Shown here: positions 17,519-26,031 of the stretch, in pieces
Numbering within the stretch: position 1 is the first letter of the stretch
How the letters are laid out: every line of letters begins with the position of its first letter
NCBI RefSeq assembly: GCF_900103845.1
Contig: NZ_FNIJ01000020.1
Coordinates: forward strand, 1 to 64,000
DNA: 64,000 nucleotides
Reading direction: 5' to 3'
Origin: Pseudomonas jinjuensis
GTDB taxonomy: Bacteria > Pseudomonadota > Gammaproteobacteria > Pseudomonadales > Pseudomonadaceae
Program-made: the position numbers and the translations under genes
Notes under the pieces: model-generated
What the model was told of the DNA's origin: nothing
Database searches by the model: none
The model's input: the letters and a program-made list of their open reading frames with translations, nothing else

Positions 17519-18670
17519 ATGCCACAAGCCTATATCGTCGACGCACTGCGCACCCCCACCGGCAGGCGCAAGGGCAGCCTGGCCCACGTGCACGCCATCG
17601 ACCTGGGGGCGCACGTGCTCGAGGCGCTGGTCGAGCGCAACGCCGTGCCCGCCGACGAATACGACGACGTGATCTTCGGTTGCGTCGACACCATCGGTTC
17701 CCAGGCCGCCGACATCGCCCGCACCAGCTGGCTGGCCGCCGGCCTGCCGCTCAACGTGCCGGGCACCACGGTGGATCGCCAGTGCGGCTCCTCGCAGCAG
17801 GCCCTGCACTTCGCCGCGCAGGCGGTGATGAGCGGCACCCAGGACGTGGTGGCGGTCGGTGGCGTGCAGACCATGACGCAGATCCCGATCTCCTCGGCCA
17901 TGCTCGCCGGCCAGCCGCTGGGCTTCCCCGATCCGTTCTCCGGCAGCGTCGGCTGGCGCGCGCGCTTTGGCGACCAGCCGGTCAACCAGTTCTACGCCGC
18001 CCAGCGCATCGCCGACCACTGGCAGGTCAGCCGCGGCGAGATGGAAGCCTTCGCCCTGGAGAGCCATCGCCGCGCCCTGGCCGCCATCGAGGCGGGCCAT
18101 TTCGCCAGGGAGATCGTCGCCTGCGAAGGTCTGGCCCGGGACGAGACGCCGCGCGTCACCACCCTGGAGAAGATGGCCAGCCTGGAGCCGGTCGACCCCG
18201 CCTTCCCGGGCATCACCGCGGCCGTGTCCAGCCAGACCTGCGACGCCTCGGCGGCGCTGCTGGTGGTGTCGGAGGAGGCGCTCAGGCGCTACGGCCTGAC
18301 CCCGCGGGCGCGCATCCATCACCTGTCGGTGCGTGGCGACGACCCCATCTGGCACCTCACCGCGCCGATCGAGGCGACCCGCCACGCGCTGAAGAAGGCC
18401 GGCCTGCGCATGGCCGACATCGACCAGGTGGAGATCAACGAGGCCTTCGCCTCGGTGGTCATGGCCTGGACCAGGGAGCTGGACTACGACCCGGCGCGGA
18501 CCAACCTCAACGGCGGCGCCATCGCCCTCGGGCATCCGCTCGGCGCCACCGGCGCGCGGCTGATGACCACGCTGCTCCACACCCTGGAGCGCAGCGGCGG
18601 CCGCTACGGCCTGCAGACCATGTGCGAAGGCGGCGGGCAGGCCAACGTGACCATCATCGAAAGGCTGTGA
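17519..18670 (+). CDS. fadA6: Thiolase FadA6
   Basis: A 383-residue thiolase matching FadA6, which removes an acetyl unit from a linear ring-C/D product. The nucleophile is Cys89 in TVDRQCGSSQQALHF. The C-terminal half has [52 protein letters not shown] with the catalytic His, and LQTMCEGGGQANVTIIERL with the second Cys. The start lies four bases after the preceding stop. Confidence 0.9.
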   Translation: MPQAYIVDALRTPTGRRKGSLAHVHAIDLGAHVLEALVERNAVPADEYDDVIFGCVDTIGSQAADIARTSWLAAGLPLNVPGTTVDRQCGSSQQALHFAAQAVMSGTQDVVAVGGVQTMTQIPISSAMLAGQPLGFPDPFSGSVGWRARFGDQPVNQFYAAQRIADHWQVSRGEMEAFALESHRRALAAIEAGHFAREIVACEGLARDETPRVTTLEKMASLEPVDPAFPGITAAVSSQTCDASAALLVVSEEALRRYGLTPRARIHHLSVRGDDPIWHLTAPIEATRHALKKAGLRMADIDQVEINEAFASVVMAWTRELDYDPARTNLNGGAIALGHPLGATGARLMTTLLHTLERSGGRYGLQTMCEGGGQANVTIIERL

Positions 18671-18728
18671 CCGGCCTGGCGCAGGTGCTCCCTGCGCCGG
18701 TCGTCCACTCATTGAAAGGAAAGCAACC

Positions 18729-19613
18729 ATGGGAATCCTCAACGATCGCGTCGTCATCATCACCGGCGCCGGTGGCGGCCTCGGGGCCGCCCATGCCCGC
18801 GTGTTCGCCGCCGAAGGCGCCTGCGTGGTGGTCAACGACATCAACCAGGCCGCCGCCCAGGCGGTGGTCGAGGACATCGTCGCGGCCGGTGGCCGCGCGC
18901 TGGCCAACAGCTCGGACATCACCAGCTACGCCGACGGCGAGAACGCGGTGAAGCAGGCCATCGAGACCTTCGGCGACCTGCACGTGGTGCTGAACAACGC
19001 CGGCATCAATCGCGACCGCATGTTCGCCTCCATGACCGAGGCCGACTGGGACGCGATCATGGCCGTGCACCTGAAGGGGCACTTCTGCATCGCTTCCCAC
19101 GCGGTGCACTACTGGCGCGACCAGGCCAAGGCCGGCAGGGCGGTGGCGGCGCGCATCATCAACACCACGTCCGGCGCCGGCCTGCAGGGCTCCATCGGCC
19201 AGTCCAACTATGCCGCGGCCAAGGCCGGCATCGCCGCGCTGACCCTCAACCAGGCCGCCGAGCTCGGCCGCTACGGCATCACCGCCAACGCCGTGGCCCC
19301 GGCCGCGCGCACCGGCATGACCACGGCGGTGGAGTCCATGGCCACGCGCATGGCCAGGCCGGAGGACGGCAGCTTCGACTACTGGGCGCCGGAGAACGTC
19401 AGCTCGCTGCTGGCCTGGCTGGCCTCCGAACGGTCCGCGCATGTCAGCGGACGCATCTTCGAGGCCGAGGGCGGCAGGATTTCCATCGCCGCCGGCTGGC
19501 GCAGCACCGCCGGCGTCGACAAGGGCGCGCGCTGGGAACCGGCCGAGGTGGGCGAGGCCATGCAGGCGCTGCTGGCCGCCGAAGTGCCGGCGCAGAAGGT
19601 CTACGGCAGCTGA
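18729..19613 (+). CDS. Short-chain dehydrogenase, 3-hydroxyacyl-CoA dehydrogenase (MFE-2) type
   Basis: A 294-residue classical SDR: ITGAGGGLGAAHARVFAAEG cofactor motif, VVVNDINQAAAQ (acidic Asp, so NAD preferred), NNAG, and catalytic Ser/Tyr/Lys in NTTSGAGLQGSIGQSNYAAAK. The tail after about residue 235 is longer than in IpdF and resembles HSD17B4-type 3-hydroxyacyl-CoA dehydrogenases such as the Rv3548c group. It likely oxidises a beta-hydroxyacyl-CoA between a hydratase and a thiolase. AAAGGAAAG precedes the ATG; a 58-base gap separates it from fadA6. Confidence 0.8.
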   Translation: MGILNDRVVIITGAGGGLGAAHARVFAAEGACVVVNDINQAAAQAVVEDIVAAGGRALANSSDITSYADGENAVKQAIETFGDLHVVLNNAGINRDRMFASMTEADWDAIMAVHLKGHFCIASHAVHYWRDQAKAGRAVAARIINTTSGAGLQGSIGQSNYAAAKAGIAALTLNQAAELGRYGITANAVAPAARTGMTTAVESMATRMARPEDGSFDYWAPENVSSLLAWLASERSAHVSGRIFEAEGGRISIAAGWRSTAGVDKGARWEPAEVGEAMQALLAAEVPAQKVYGS

Positions 19614-19710
19614 GGCGAAAGCGGCGCCAGGCCGGACATCGAGCTGCTCGACGGGGCCCGGACGCAGGTGCGCCGGGCCTCGCCCTTCCTTGGCCGTTCC
19701 TTCGCGCCAT

Positions 19711-19729
19711 CCCCTCCGTTTTGACGATG
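19711..19729 (+). promoter_or_regulatory. Weak copy of the regulon element upstream of ipdF
   Basis: CCCCTCCGTTTTGACGATG keeps the right half (CCGTTT, GACGATG) but not the left TAGTC. It lies in the 177-base gap before ipdF, in the usual orientation. It may be an internal start point or chance. Confidence 0.3.
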
Positions 19730-19790
19730 CGGGCGGGGAGGGGCGCCCCTTAAATCCAGTCACGAACCAATGACATCCGAGGTCTTCGCC

Positions 19791-20576
19791 GTGAGACAAG
19801 CTCCCCCCTATGTTCCGGGTCACCAACTGCTCGCCGGCAAGTCGGTGCTGATCACCGCCGCCGCCGGCGCCGGCATCGGCTTCGCCGCCGCCAGGCGCTG
19901 CGCCGAGGAAGGCTGCCGCGCACTGATGATTTCCGACATCCACCCGCGCCGCCTGGAAGAGGCGGTGGAGCGCCTGAAGGCGGAAACCGGCCTGCAGGCG
20001 ATCTACGGCCAGCTGTGCAACGTGGTGGTGGAAGACGAGGTGCAGGCCCTGGTGGCCGCCGCCGAGCAGGCCCTGGGCGGCGTCGACGTGCTGATCAACA
20101 ACGCCGGCCTCGGCGGGCAGAAGCGCGTGACCGAGATGAGCGACGAGGAGTGGCTGCGGGTCATCGACGTGACCCTCACCGGCACCTTCCGCATGACCCG
20201 CGCCATGCTGCCGCACATGGAACGCCGCGGCAGCGGCGCCATCGTCAACAACGCCTCGGTGCTCGGCTGGCGCGCGCAGAAGGAGCAGGCCCACTACGCC
20301 GCGGCCAAGGCCGGGGTGATGGCGCTGACCCGCTGCAGCGCGGTGGAGGCGGCGGAGAACGGCGTGCGCATCAACGCGGTGTCGCCCTCCATCGCCCTGC
20401 ACGACTTCCTGAAGAAGGCCTCCAGCGAGGACCTGCTGGCCCAGCTGGCCAGCCGCGAAGCCTTCGGCCGCGCCGCCGAGGTCTGGGAAGTGGCCAACGT
20501 GATGGTCTTCCTGGCCAGCGACTACGCCTCCTACATGGTGGGCGAAGTGCTGTCCGTCAGCTCGCAGCACGCCTGA
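19791..20576 (+). CDS. ipdF: IpdF, SDR oxidising 5-hydroxy-HIC-CoA
   Basis: A 261-residue SDR that closely follows mycobacterial IpdF (Rv3559c): GHQLLAGKSVLITAAAGAG, IGFAAARRCAEEGCRALMIS, LINNAGLGGQKRVTEMSDEE and a long conserved block from NNASVLGWRAQKEQAHYAAA to CSAVEAAENGVRINAVSPS, then LASDYASYMVGEVLSVSSQ. The catalytic residues are Ser in NNASVLG and Tyr/Lys in HYAAAK. I prefer the GTG at 19791, which has CGAGG at the right spacing, over the ATG at 19770, which has no ribosome-binding site; the GTG start also gives the length of known IpdF. Confidence 0.9.
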   Translation: MRQAPPYVPGHQLLAGKSVLITAAAGAGIGFAAARRCAEEGCRALMISDIHPRRLEEAVERLKAETGLQAIYGQLCNVVVEDEVQALVAAAEQALGGVDVLINNAGLGGQKRVTEMSDEEWLRVIDVTLTGTFRMTRAMLPHMERRGSGAIVNNASVLGWRAQKEQAHYAAAKAGVMALTRCSAVEAAENGVRINAVSPSIALHDFLKKASSEDLLAQLASREAFGRAAEVWEVANVMVFLASDYASYMVGEVLSVSSQHA

Positions 20577-20586
20577 GGAGGATGCC

Positions 20587-21057
20587 ATGACCACCGTATT
20601 CCGCAGCGCCGAGCAGATGCTCGCCGCCGAGGGGCTGGACCTCGGCCGCACCGACTGGCTGGAAATCACCCAGGAACGCATCGACCTGTTCGCCGAGGCA
20701 ACCGGCGACCACCAGTGGATCCACGTCGACCCGCAGCGCGCCGCCGAGGGCCCCTATGGCGCCTGCATCGCCCACGGCTACCTGACCCTGTCGCTGGCCA
20801 ACCTGTTCATGCCGCAACTGATGGTCATCGAGAACATGGCCATGGGCGTGAACTACGGCAGCGACCGCACCCGTTTCCCGGCGGTGGTCAGGGTCGGTTC
20901 GCGGGTGCGCGGCCACGGCCAGGTGCTGCGCGCCGAACTGGTCGGCGGGGCGGTGCAGTTCAGCGTGCGCATCAGCGTCGAGATCGAGGGCGCCGAGCGC
21001 CCGGGCTGCGTGGTCGACACGCTCAGCCGTTACACCTTCAACCCTGCAGCAGAGTGA
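20587..21057 (+). CDS. MaoC-type (R)-specific enoyl-CoA hydratase
   Basis: A 156-residue single hot-dog protein. The hydratase motif [18 protein letters not shown] with its Asp/His pair and [16 protein letters not shown] are intact, and [19 protein letters not shown] follows. It hydrates a 2-enoyl-CoA for the neighbouring dehydrogenase and thiolase. GAGGAGG precedes the ATG and the gene follows ipdF by ten bases. It might also pair with the MaoC half of the DUF35 fusion at 48719, but nothing in the sequence proves that. Confidence 0.82.
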   Translation: MTTVFRSAEQMLAAEGLDLGRTDWLEITQERIDLFAEATGDHQWIHVDPQRAAEGPYGACIAHGYLTLSLANLFMPQLMVIENMAMGVNYGSDRTRFPAVVRVGSRVRGHGQVLRAELVGGAVQFSVRISVEIEGAERPGCVVDTLSRYTFNPAAE

Positions 21058-21065
21058 ATGTCGTC

Positions 21066-22268
21066 ATGAACGAAGTCGTCATCGTTTCCACCGCGCGTAC
21101 CGCGCTGGCCAAATCCTTCCGTGGCTCGTTCAACGATACCGAGGCGCCCGTGCTCGGCGGCCACGCGGTGCGCGCCGTGGTCGAGCGCGCCGGCATCGAG
21201 GCCGATGCGGTCGAGGACGTGATCATGGGCGCCGCGGTGCAGCAGGGCACCCAGGGCTACAACATCGGCCGCCTGTGCGCCTACACCGGCGGCCTGCCGG
21301 ACAGCGTGCCGGGCATGGCGCTGGACCGCATGTGCGCCTCCGGCCTGATGACCATCGGCGTGGCGGCCAAGGGCATCATGACCGGCGAGATGGAAATCGC
21401 CGTCGCCGGCGGCGTGGAGTCGCTGTCGCTGACCCAGAACAAGCACAAGAACACCTATCGGGCGCAGTCCGAGGCGGTGCTGGCCTGCATGCCGAGCGCC
21501 TACATCCCGATGATCGAGACCGCCGAGATCGTCTCGCGGCGCTACGGCATCAGCCGCGCGGCGCAGGACGAGTACGCCCTGCAGAGCCAGCAGCGCACCG
21601 CTGCCGCCCAGCAGGCCGGGCTGTTCGCCGACGAGATCGTGCCGCTGGCCGCGCGCAAGCTGTGCTTCGACAAGGAGGGCAAGCCCGCCGGCCACGAGGA
21701 GGTGCTGGTCGATCGCGACGAGTGCAACCGCCCGGGGACCCGGCTGGAAGACCTGGCCGCGCTGAAGCCGGTATGGAAGGACGGCAAGTGGATCGAGCAA
21801 GGCGAGTTCGTCACCGCCGGCAACGCCTCGCAGTTCTCCGACGGCGCCAGTGCCTGCCTGCTGATGAGCCGTACCGAGGCCGAGCGCCGGGGCCTGGCGC
21901 CGCTGGGCATCTACCGTGGCATCGCCGTGGCCGGTTGCGCGCCGGAGGAAATGGGCATCGGCCCGGTGTTCGCCGTGCCCAGGCTGCTCAAGCGCTTCGG
22001 CCTGGGCGTCGACGACATCGGCCTGTGGGAGATCAACGAAGCCTTCGCCAGCCAGGTGCTGCACTGCCGCGATGCCCTCGGCATCGACAACGAACGGCTG
22101 AACGTCAACGGCGGCGCCATCGCCATCGGCCACCCCTTCGGCATGTCGGGCGCGCGCATGGTCGGCCATGCCCTGCTCGAAGGCCACCGCCGTGGCGTCC
22201 GCTACGTGGTGGTGTCCATGTGCATCGGCGGCGGCATGGGCGCGGCCGGCCTGTTCGAGCTGCCCTGA
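21066..22268 (+). CDS. Acetyl-CoA acyltransferase (thiolase)
   Basis: A 400-residue thiolase with nucleophile Cys90 in [27 protein letters not shown], the His motif [17 protein letters not shown] and the second Cys in [18 protein letters not shown]. It is the last gene of the hsaC operon, eight bases after maoC. It differs clearly from FadA6 and from the thiolase at 60157, so the operon supplies more than one thiolytic step. Substrate is not readable from sequence. Confidence 0.85.
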   Translation: MNEVVIVSTARTALAKSFRGSFNDTEAPVLGGHAVRAVVERAGIEADAVEDVIMGAAVQQGTQGYNIGRLCAYTGGLPDSVPGMALDRMCASGLMTIGVAAKGIMTGEMEIAVAGGVESLSLTQNKHKNTYRAQSEAVLACMPSAYIPMIETAEIVSRRYGISRAAQDEYALQSQQRTAAAQQAGLFADEIVPLAARKLCFDKEGKPAGHEEVLVDRDECNRPGTRLEDLAALKPVWKDGKWIEQGEFVTAGNASQFSDGASACLLMSRTEAERRGLAPLGIYRGIAVAGCAPEEMGIGPVFAVPRLLKRFGLGVDDIGLWEINEAFASQVLHCRDALGIDNERLNVNGGAIAIGHPFGMSGARMVGHALLEGHRRGVRYVVVSMCIGGGMGAAGLFELP

Positions 22269-22277
22269 GCCTGCCCG

Positions 22278-22307
22278 ACCGCCCGCCATCACGCCTGGCG
22301 GGCGGTT
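22278..22307 (+). terminator. Hairpin at the end of the hsaC operon
   Basis: A 10-bp stem (ACCGCCCGCC at 22278-22287, complement at 22297-22306) with a 9-base loop lies ten bases after the thiolase stop. The T-run is only two bases, so termination may be inefficient. Confidence 0.5.
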
Positions 22308-22313
22308 CGCGGC

Positions 22314-22332
22314 CTAACCCGTTTGGACGTTG
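22314..22332 (+). promoter_or_regulatory. Putative regulon element upstream of the first YCF48 gene
   Basis: CTAACCCGTTTGGACGTTG is a diverged copy of the recurring element in the usual orientation, about 200 bases before the YCF48 start. A GC hairpin (22424-22444) lies between the element and the gene. Confidence 0.45.
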
Positions 22333-22487
22333 TGACGGCGAACGGCCGACCTCCATGATCGGGCTCGCGGCCAGGCCGCCGCGGAGCTGCCACCAGCCTG
22401 TCTTGCCATCCGCCAGGTTGCCTCCGGGGGTATCGAACCCCCGGGCTGCGTTTCGCCGGGCGGGCAATAACAACAAGAGGACGCAAC

Positions 22488-22544
22488 ATGCTTTCCTTCG
22501 TGCACAGATTCGAACCGGTCGGGGGGCTGCCATGCGCCAGCTGA
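22488..22544 (+). CDS. Possible 18-residue leader peptide overlapping the YCF48 start
   Basis: An ATG preceded by AAGAGG opens a short frame, MLSFVHRFEPVGGLPCAS, whose TGA lies ten bases inside the next gene. Such an overlap could couple translation. There is no independent evidence that it is translated. Confidence 0.25.
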   Translation: MLSFVHRFEPVGGLPCAS

Positions 22545-23503
22545 TCGGCTATGCCGTGAGCGCCCTGGTCATGGCCACCGTGGCCTACGCCTTCGCGCCC
22601 CGCAGTCCCGCGCCGCTGGAGCCGACCACGCTGCATGCCGATCGGGTGCAGATCAACGACATGCTGCTCAACGGCGAGCAACTGGTCGCCGTGGGCGAGC
22701 GTGGCACCATCCTCAGCAGCCACGACAACGGCCTGACCTGGAAGGAGGCGGCGCTTTCGCCGCAGCGGGCCATCACCCTGACCGGCGTGGCAGCCCTGAA
22801 CGTCAGGGAGCTGGTGGCCGTGGGGCATGACGGCTGGATGCTGCGTTCCGAGGACGGCGGTGCCAGCTGGCGGGAAGTCGGCTACAACGCCGAACTCGGC
22901 GAGCCGCTGCTGGGGGTGTGGAGCGCCGATGGACAGCATGTGACCGCCTTCGGCAGCTACGGCAAGTACCTGGAATCCGCCGATGCGGGGCGCAGCTGGA
23001 CAGCGCGCGAGATCAACGCCGACGGCTACCACTTCAACGGCATGGACGGCAGCCGCAGCGGCCGGCAGATGCTGGTCGGCGAGCAGGGGCTGGTGATGCG
23101 CAGCAGCGACGGCGGAGCCAGCTGGGAAAGCCTGCCGGCCTTCTACAACGGCTCGCTGTTCGGCGTGGCGCGGATCTCCGACGAGCGCTGGCTGGCCTAC
23201 GGCATGCGCGGCCATGTGTTCCTCAGCGAGGACTTCGGCCAGCACTGGCAGCAGGTCGCGCTGGACAGCCAGAACACCTTCTACGGCCATGTGCTGCTGC
23301 CTGGCGGCAACGGCGTGGTGCTGGTCGGCGCCGACAGCAGCCTGGTCCACCTGGACGCCCGCGGCAGGGTTCTCGACAGCACGCGGCGCACCGGTCTCGG
23401 CACCCTCACTTCGGCCGCTGCACCGAGCCAGCGCCTGGTGCTGGTAGGGGGCGAGCGGGGCGTATTCCAGGGTGCCGGCGAGCGCCTGGCGGCAGGACAT
23501 TGA
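22532..23503 (+). CDS. YCF48 / BNR-repeat beta-propeller protein, membrane anchored
   Basis: A 323-residue protein with an N-terminal hydrophobic anchor or signal (LIGYAVSALVMATVAYAFAP) and repeated propeller blades of the form VAVGERGTILSSHDNGLTW, VAVGHDGWMLRSEDGGASW and LVGEQGLVMRSSDGGASW. YCF48 proteins assist photosystem II assembly in plants and cyanobacteria. In heterotrophs they commonly precede an RND transporter, as here, so a periplasmic accessory role is inferred. GGGGGG precedes the ATG. The paralogue at 53998 has the same start (LIGYA) and the same downstream neighbours. Confidence 0.8.
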   Translation: MRQLIGYAVSALVMATVAYAFAPRSPAPLEPTTLHADRVQINDMLLNGEQLVAVGERGTILSSHDNGLTWKEAALSPQRAITLTGVAALNVRELVAVGHDGWMLRSEDGGASWREVGYNAELGEPLLGVWSADGQHVTAFGSYGKYLESADAGRSWTAREINADGYHFNGMDGSRSGRQMLVGEQGLVMRSSDGGASWESLPAFYNGSLFGVARISDERWLAYGMRGHVFLSEDFGQHWQQVALDSQNTFYGHVLLPGGNGVVLVGADSSLVHLDARGRVLDSTRRTGLGTLTSAAAPSQRLVLVGGERGVFQGAGERLAAGH

Positions 23504-23513
23504 GGGGCAGTCG

Positions 23514-25907
23514 ATGAAGCAGAAAAAGACATGGGTGGAGCGCCGGGTGGAGTGGTGCGCGGACCGGCTGATGGCCTGGCGCAAGCCGTTGCTGGGCATC
23601 TTCGTCCTGCTCACCCTGGCGCTGGGCTACAGCGCCACCCAGGTGCGCCTGGACCCGGCCTTCAACAAGCAGATCCCGGTGCGTCACGAATACATGCTGA
23701 ACTTCCTCGACTTCAGCAGCGTCTTCACCGGCGCCAACCGGCTGCTGGTGAGCGTGCGCTGGAAGGGCGAGGGCGATATCTACAACCCCGAGTTCCTCCG
23801 CACCCTGCAGCAGGTCACCGACGACGTCTTCTTCATTTCCGGGGTCAGCCGCCCCAGCGTGACCTCGCTGTTCACCCCCAACGTGCGCTACATCGAGATC
23901 ACCGAGGAAGGCTACGTCGGCGACCTGGTGGTGCCGCCGCAGTACAGCGGCACGCCGGAGGACCTGGCCCAGGTGCGCAACAACGCGGCCCGCTCCGGGC
24001 AGATCGGCCGCCTGCTGGCCAATGACCTGAAGTCCGCCATGGTGCGGGCCGACCTCCAGGACACCGACCCGAAGACCGGCCAGCCGGTGTCCTACACCGA
24101 TATCGCCGCCAGCCTGGAGGCGATCCGCGCCAAGTACGACAACGACAACATCGAGATCAGCATCGTCGGCTTCGCCAAGCTGGTGGGCGATGTGGTCGAA
24201 GGCCTGAACACGGTGATCGGCTTCTTCATCGTCGCCTTCATCATCACCGCGGCGCTGCTGTGGCTCTATGCGCGCTCGCTCAAGCTCACCGTGGTGTCGC
24301 TGCTGGTGGCGCTGCTGCCGGTGGTCTGGCTGCTCGGCCTGCTGCCGCTGCTCGGCCTGGGCATCGACCCCATGTCGATCCTGGTGCCGTTCCTGATCTT
24401 CTCCATCGGCGTCTCCCACGCCGTGCAGATGACCAACGCCTGGAAGCAGGACGTGCTGCTCGGCAGCGACTCGGTGACGGCGGCCCGCTCGGCCTTCTGC
24501 AAGATCTTCATTCCCGGCGCCCTGGCGCTGCTGATGAACGCCCTGGGCTTCGCGGTGATCATGCTGATCGACATCCCCATCGTGCATGAGCTGGGGGTGA
24601 CCGCCTGCATCGGCGTGATGCTGATGATCGTCACCAACAAGCTGATGCTGCCGATCATCATCTCGCACATGACCCTGGAGCGCAGCGCGCGCGCCAGCAA
24701 CCAGCCCGCGTCGCTGGCGCGACACCCGCTGTGGTGGCGCGTTTCCGCCCTGGCCCAGCCGGGACCGGCGCTGGCGGTGTTCGCCGTCAGCCTGCTGCTG
24801 CTCGGCTTCGGGGTGGTCAAGGCGCGTCAGCTGGAGGTGGGCGACATCGGCGCGGGGGCGCCGGAGCTGCGCGCCGACTCGCGCTACAACCAGGACAACG
24901 CGCGGATCATCTCCAGCTACTCCATCGGTCTCGACGTGCTGGCGGTGTTCGTCGATGTCCAGGACATCGGGGAGGCCTGCCTGGACCCGCGGGTCATGCG
25001 CGCGGTGGAGGACTTCGACTTCCAGATGCGCAACGTCGCCGGCGTGCAGTCGGTGCAGAGCGTGGCGGGCATGGGCAAGAGCGTGATCGCCGGCAACAAC
25101 GAGGGTAACCCGCGCTGGTCGGCCATCCCGGGCGACGGCCGGGGGCTGCAGCAGGGCTCCCAGGCCTATGCGCCGGATCACGGGCTGGTCACCGACGGCT
25201 GCCAGCGCATGCAGATCCTGGTGTTCCTCACCGATCACGAGGGCGCCACGGTCTTCCATGTGGTCAGCGAGGCCAAGCGCATCATCGCCGGCATTTCCGT
25301 GCCCGGCGTGCAGTTCAAGCTGGCCGGCGGCAACGTCGGGGTGATGGCGGCCGCCAACGAGGCGGTCAAGCACGCCGAAGTGGTGATGCTGGCGGCGCTG
25401 TTCTGCTCGGTGGCGCTGTTCTGCCTGCTGACCTTCCGCTCGCTGCGCGCGGTGCTGTGCATCCTGGTTCCGCTGGGTATCGTCGCCATCCTCTGCAACG
25501 CGTTGATGGCCATGCTGGGCATCGGCCTCAAGGTCGCCACCCTGCCGGTGATGGCGCTGGGCGTGGGCGTGGGGGTGGACTACGGCATCTACCTGTACGA
25601 GCGCATCCAGCACGAAATGGCCGAGGGCCGCGACCTGCGCAACGCCTTCTACCAGGCCATGTGCCAGCGCGGCACGGCAGCGGTGTTCACCGCCGTCACC
25701 ATGTCCATCGGCGTCTGTACCTGGGCTTTCGCGCCGCTGAAATTCCAGGCCGACATGGGCGTGCTGCTGGCCTTCATGTTCCTGGTCAACGTGTTCGGCG
25801 CCATCTTCCTGCTGCCGGCCCTGGCGGCCTGGCTCAACCTGGGACGGCCGCTGGTGCGGGCCGGCGTCGACACGCCGATGCCCCAGGCGCCCGCGGGACG
25901 CGCGTAA
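23514..25907 (+). CDS. MMPL/RND-family inner-membrane transporter
   Basis: A 797-residue integral membrane protein with the duplicated RND layout. Transmembrane helix 1 (PLLGIFVLLTLALGYSAT) is followed by a periplasmic loop of about 180 residues, a five-helix bundle (VVWLLGLLPLLGLGIDPMSI and onward), then a second copy of helix, loop and bundle. The second half has VGVGVDYGIYLYERIQHEM with the Asp usual for proton coupling; the matching place in the first half reads IGVSHAVQ, so only one half keeps it. The relatives are MmpL/HpnN lipid transporters. Import or trafficking of steroids is the likely job, by context. I start at the ATG at 23514, preceded by GAGGGG. Confidence 0.85.
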   Translation: MKQKKTWVERRVEWCADRLMAWRKPLLGIFVLLTLALGYSATQVRLDPAFNKQIPVRHEYMLNFLDFSSVFTGANRLLVSVRWKGEGDIYNPEFLRTLQQVTDDVFFISGVSRPSVTSLFTPNVRYIEITEEGYVGDLVVPPQYSGTPEDLAQVRNNAARSGQIGRLLANDLKSAMVRADLQDTDPKTGQPVSYTDIAASLEAIRAKYDNDNIEISIVGFAKLVGDVVEGLNTVIGFFIVAFIITAALLWLYARSLKLTVVSLLVALLPVVWLLGLLPLLGLGIDPMSILVPFLIFSIGVSHAVQMTNAWKQDVLLGSDSVTAARSAFCKIFIPGALALLMNALGFAVIMLIDIPIVHELGVTACIGVMLMIVTNKLMLPIIISHMTLERSARASNQPASLARHPLWWRVSALAQPGPALAVFAVSLLLLGFGVVKARQLEVGDIGAGAPELRADSRYNQDNARIISSYSIGLDVLAVFVDVQDIGEACLDPRVMRAVEDFDFQMRNVAGVQSVQSVAGMGKSVIAGNNEGNPRWSAIPGDGRGLQQGSQAYAPDHGLVTDGCQRMQILVFLTDHEGATVFHVVSEAKRIIAGISVPGVQFKLAGGNVGVMAAANEAVKHAEVVMLAALFCSVALFCLLTFRSLRAVLCILVPLGIVAILCNALMAMLGIGLKVATLPVMALGVGVGVDYGIYLYERIQHEMAEGRDLRNAFYQAMCQRGTAAVFTAVTMSIGVCTWAFAPLKFQADMGVLLAFMFLVNVFGAIFLLPALAAWLNLGRPLVRAGVDTPMPQAPAGRA

Positions 25908-26031
25908 GCGTCCGGGCCGTGCGTGCGAGTGCGCGCATGGCCCGATCCCGGGCTTTCTGCGCAAGGCTTTCCTGCGCAAAGGATGCCGCTCCGCCAGCCC
26001 GGCGGAGTTGTCCCCCAGTGAGGAAATGACT

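Noticed and set aside
22424-22444. The hairpin CCGGGGG-TATCGAA-CCCCCGG looks like a tRNA T-arm on the minus strand (loop TTCGATA)
   Set aside because: No anticodon, D-arm or acceptor stem can be formed with the surrounding bases on either strand, so it is not a tRNA. A tRNA-fragment attachment site is possible but has no partner in the window.
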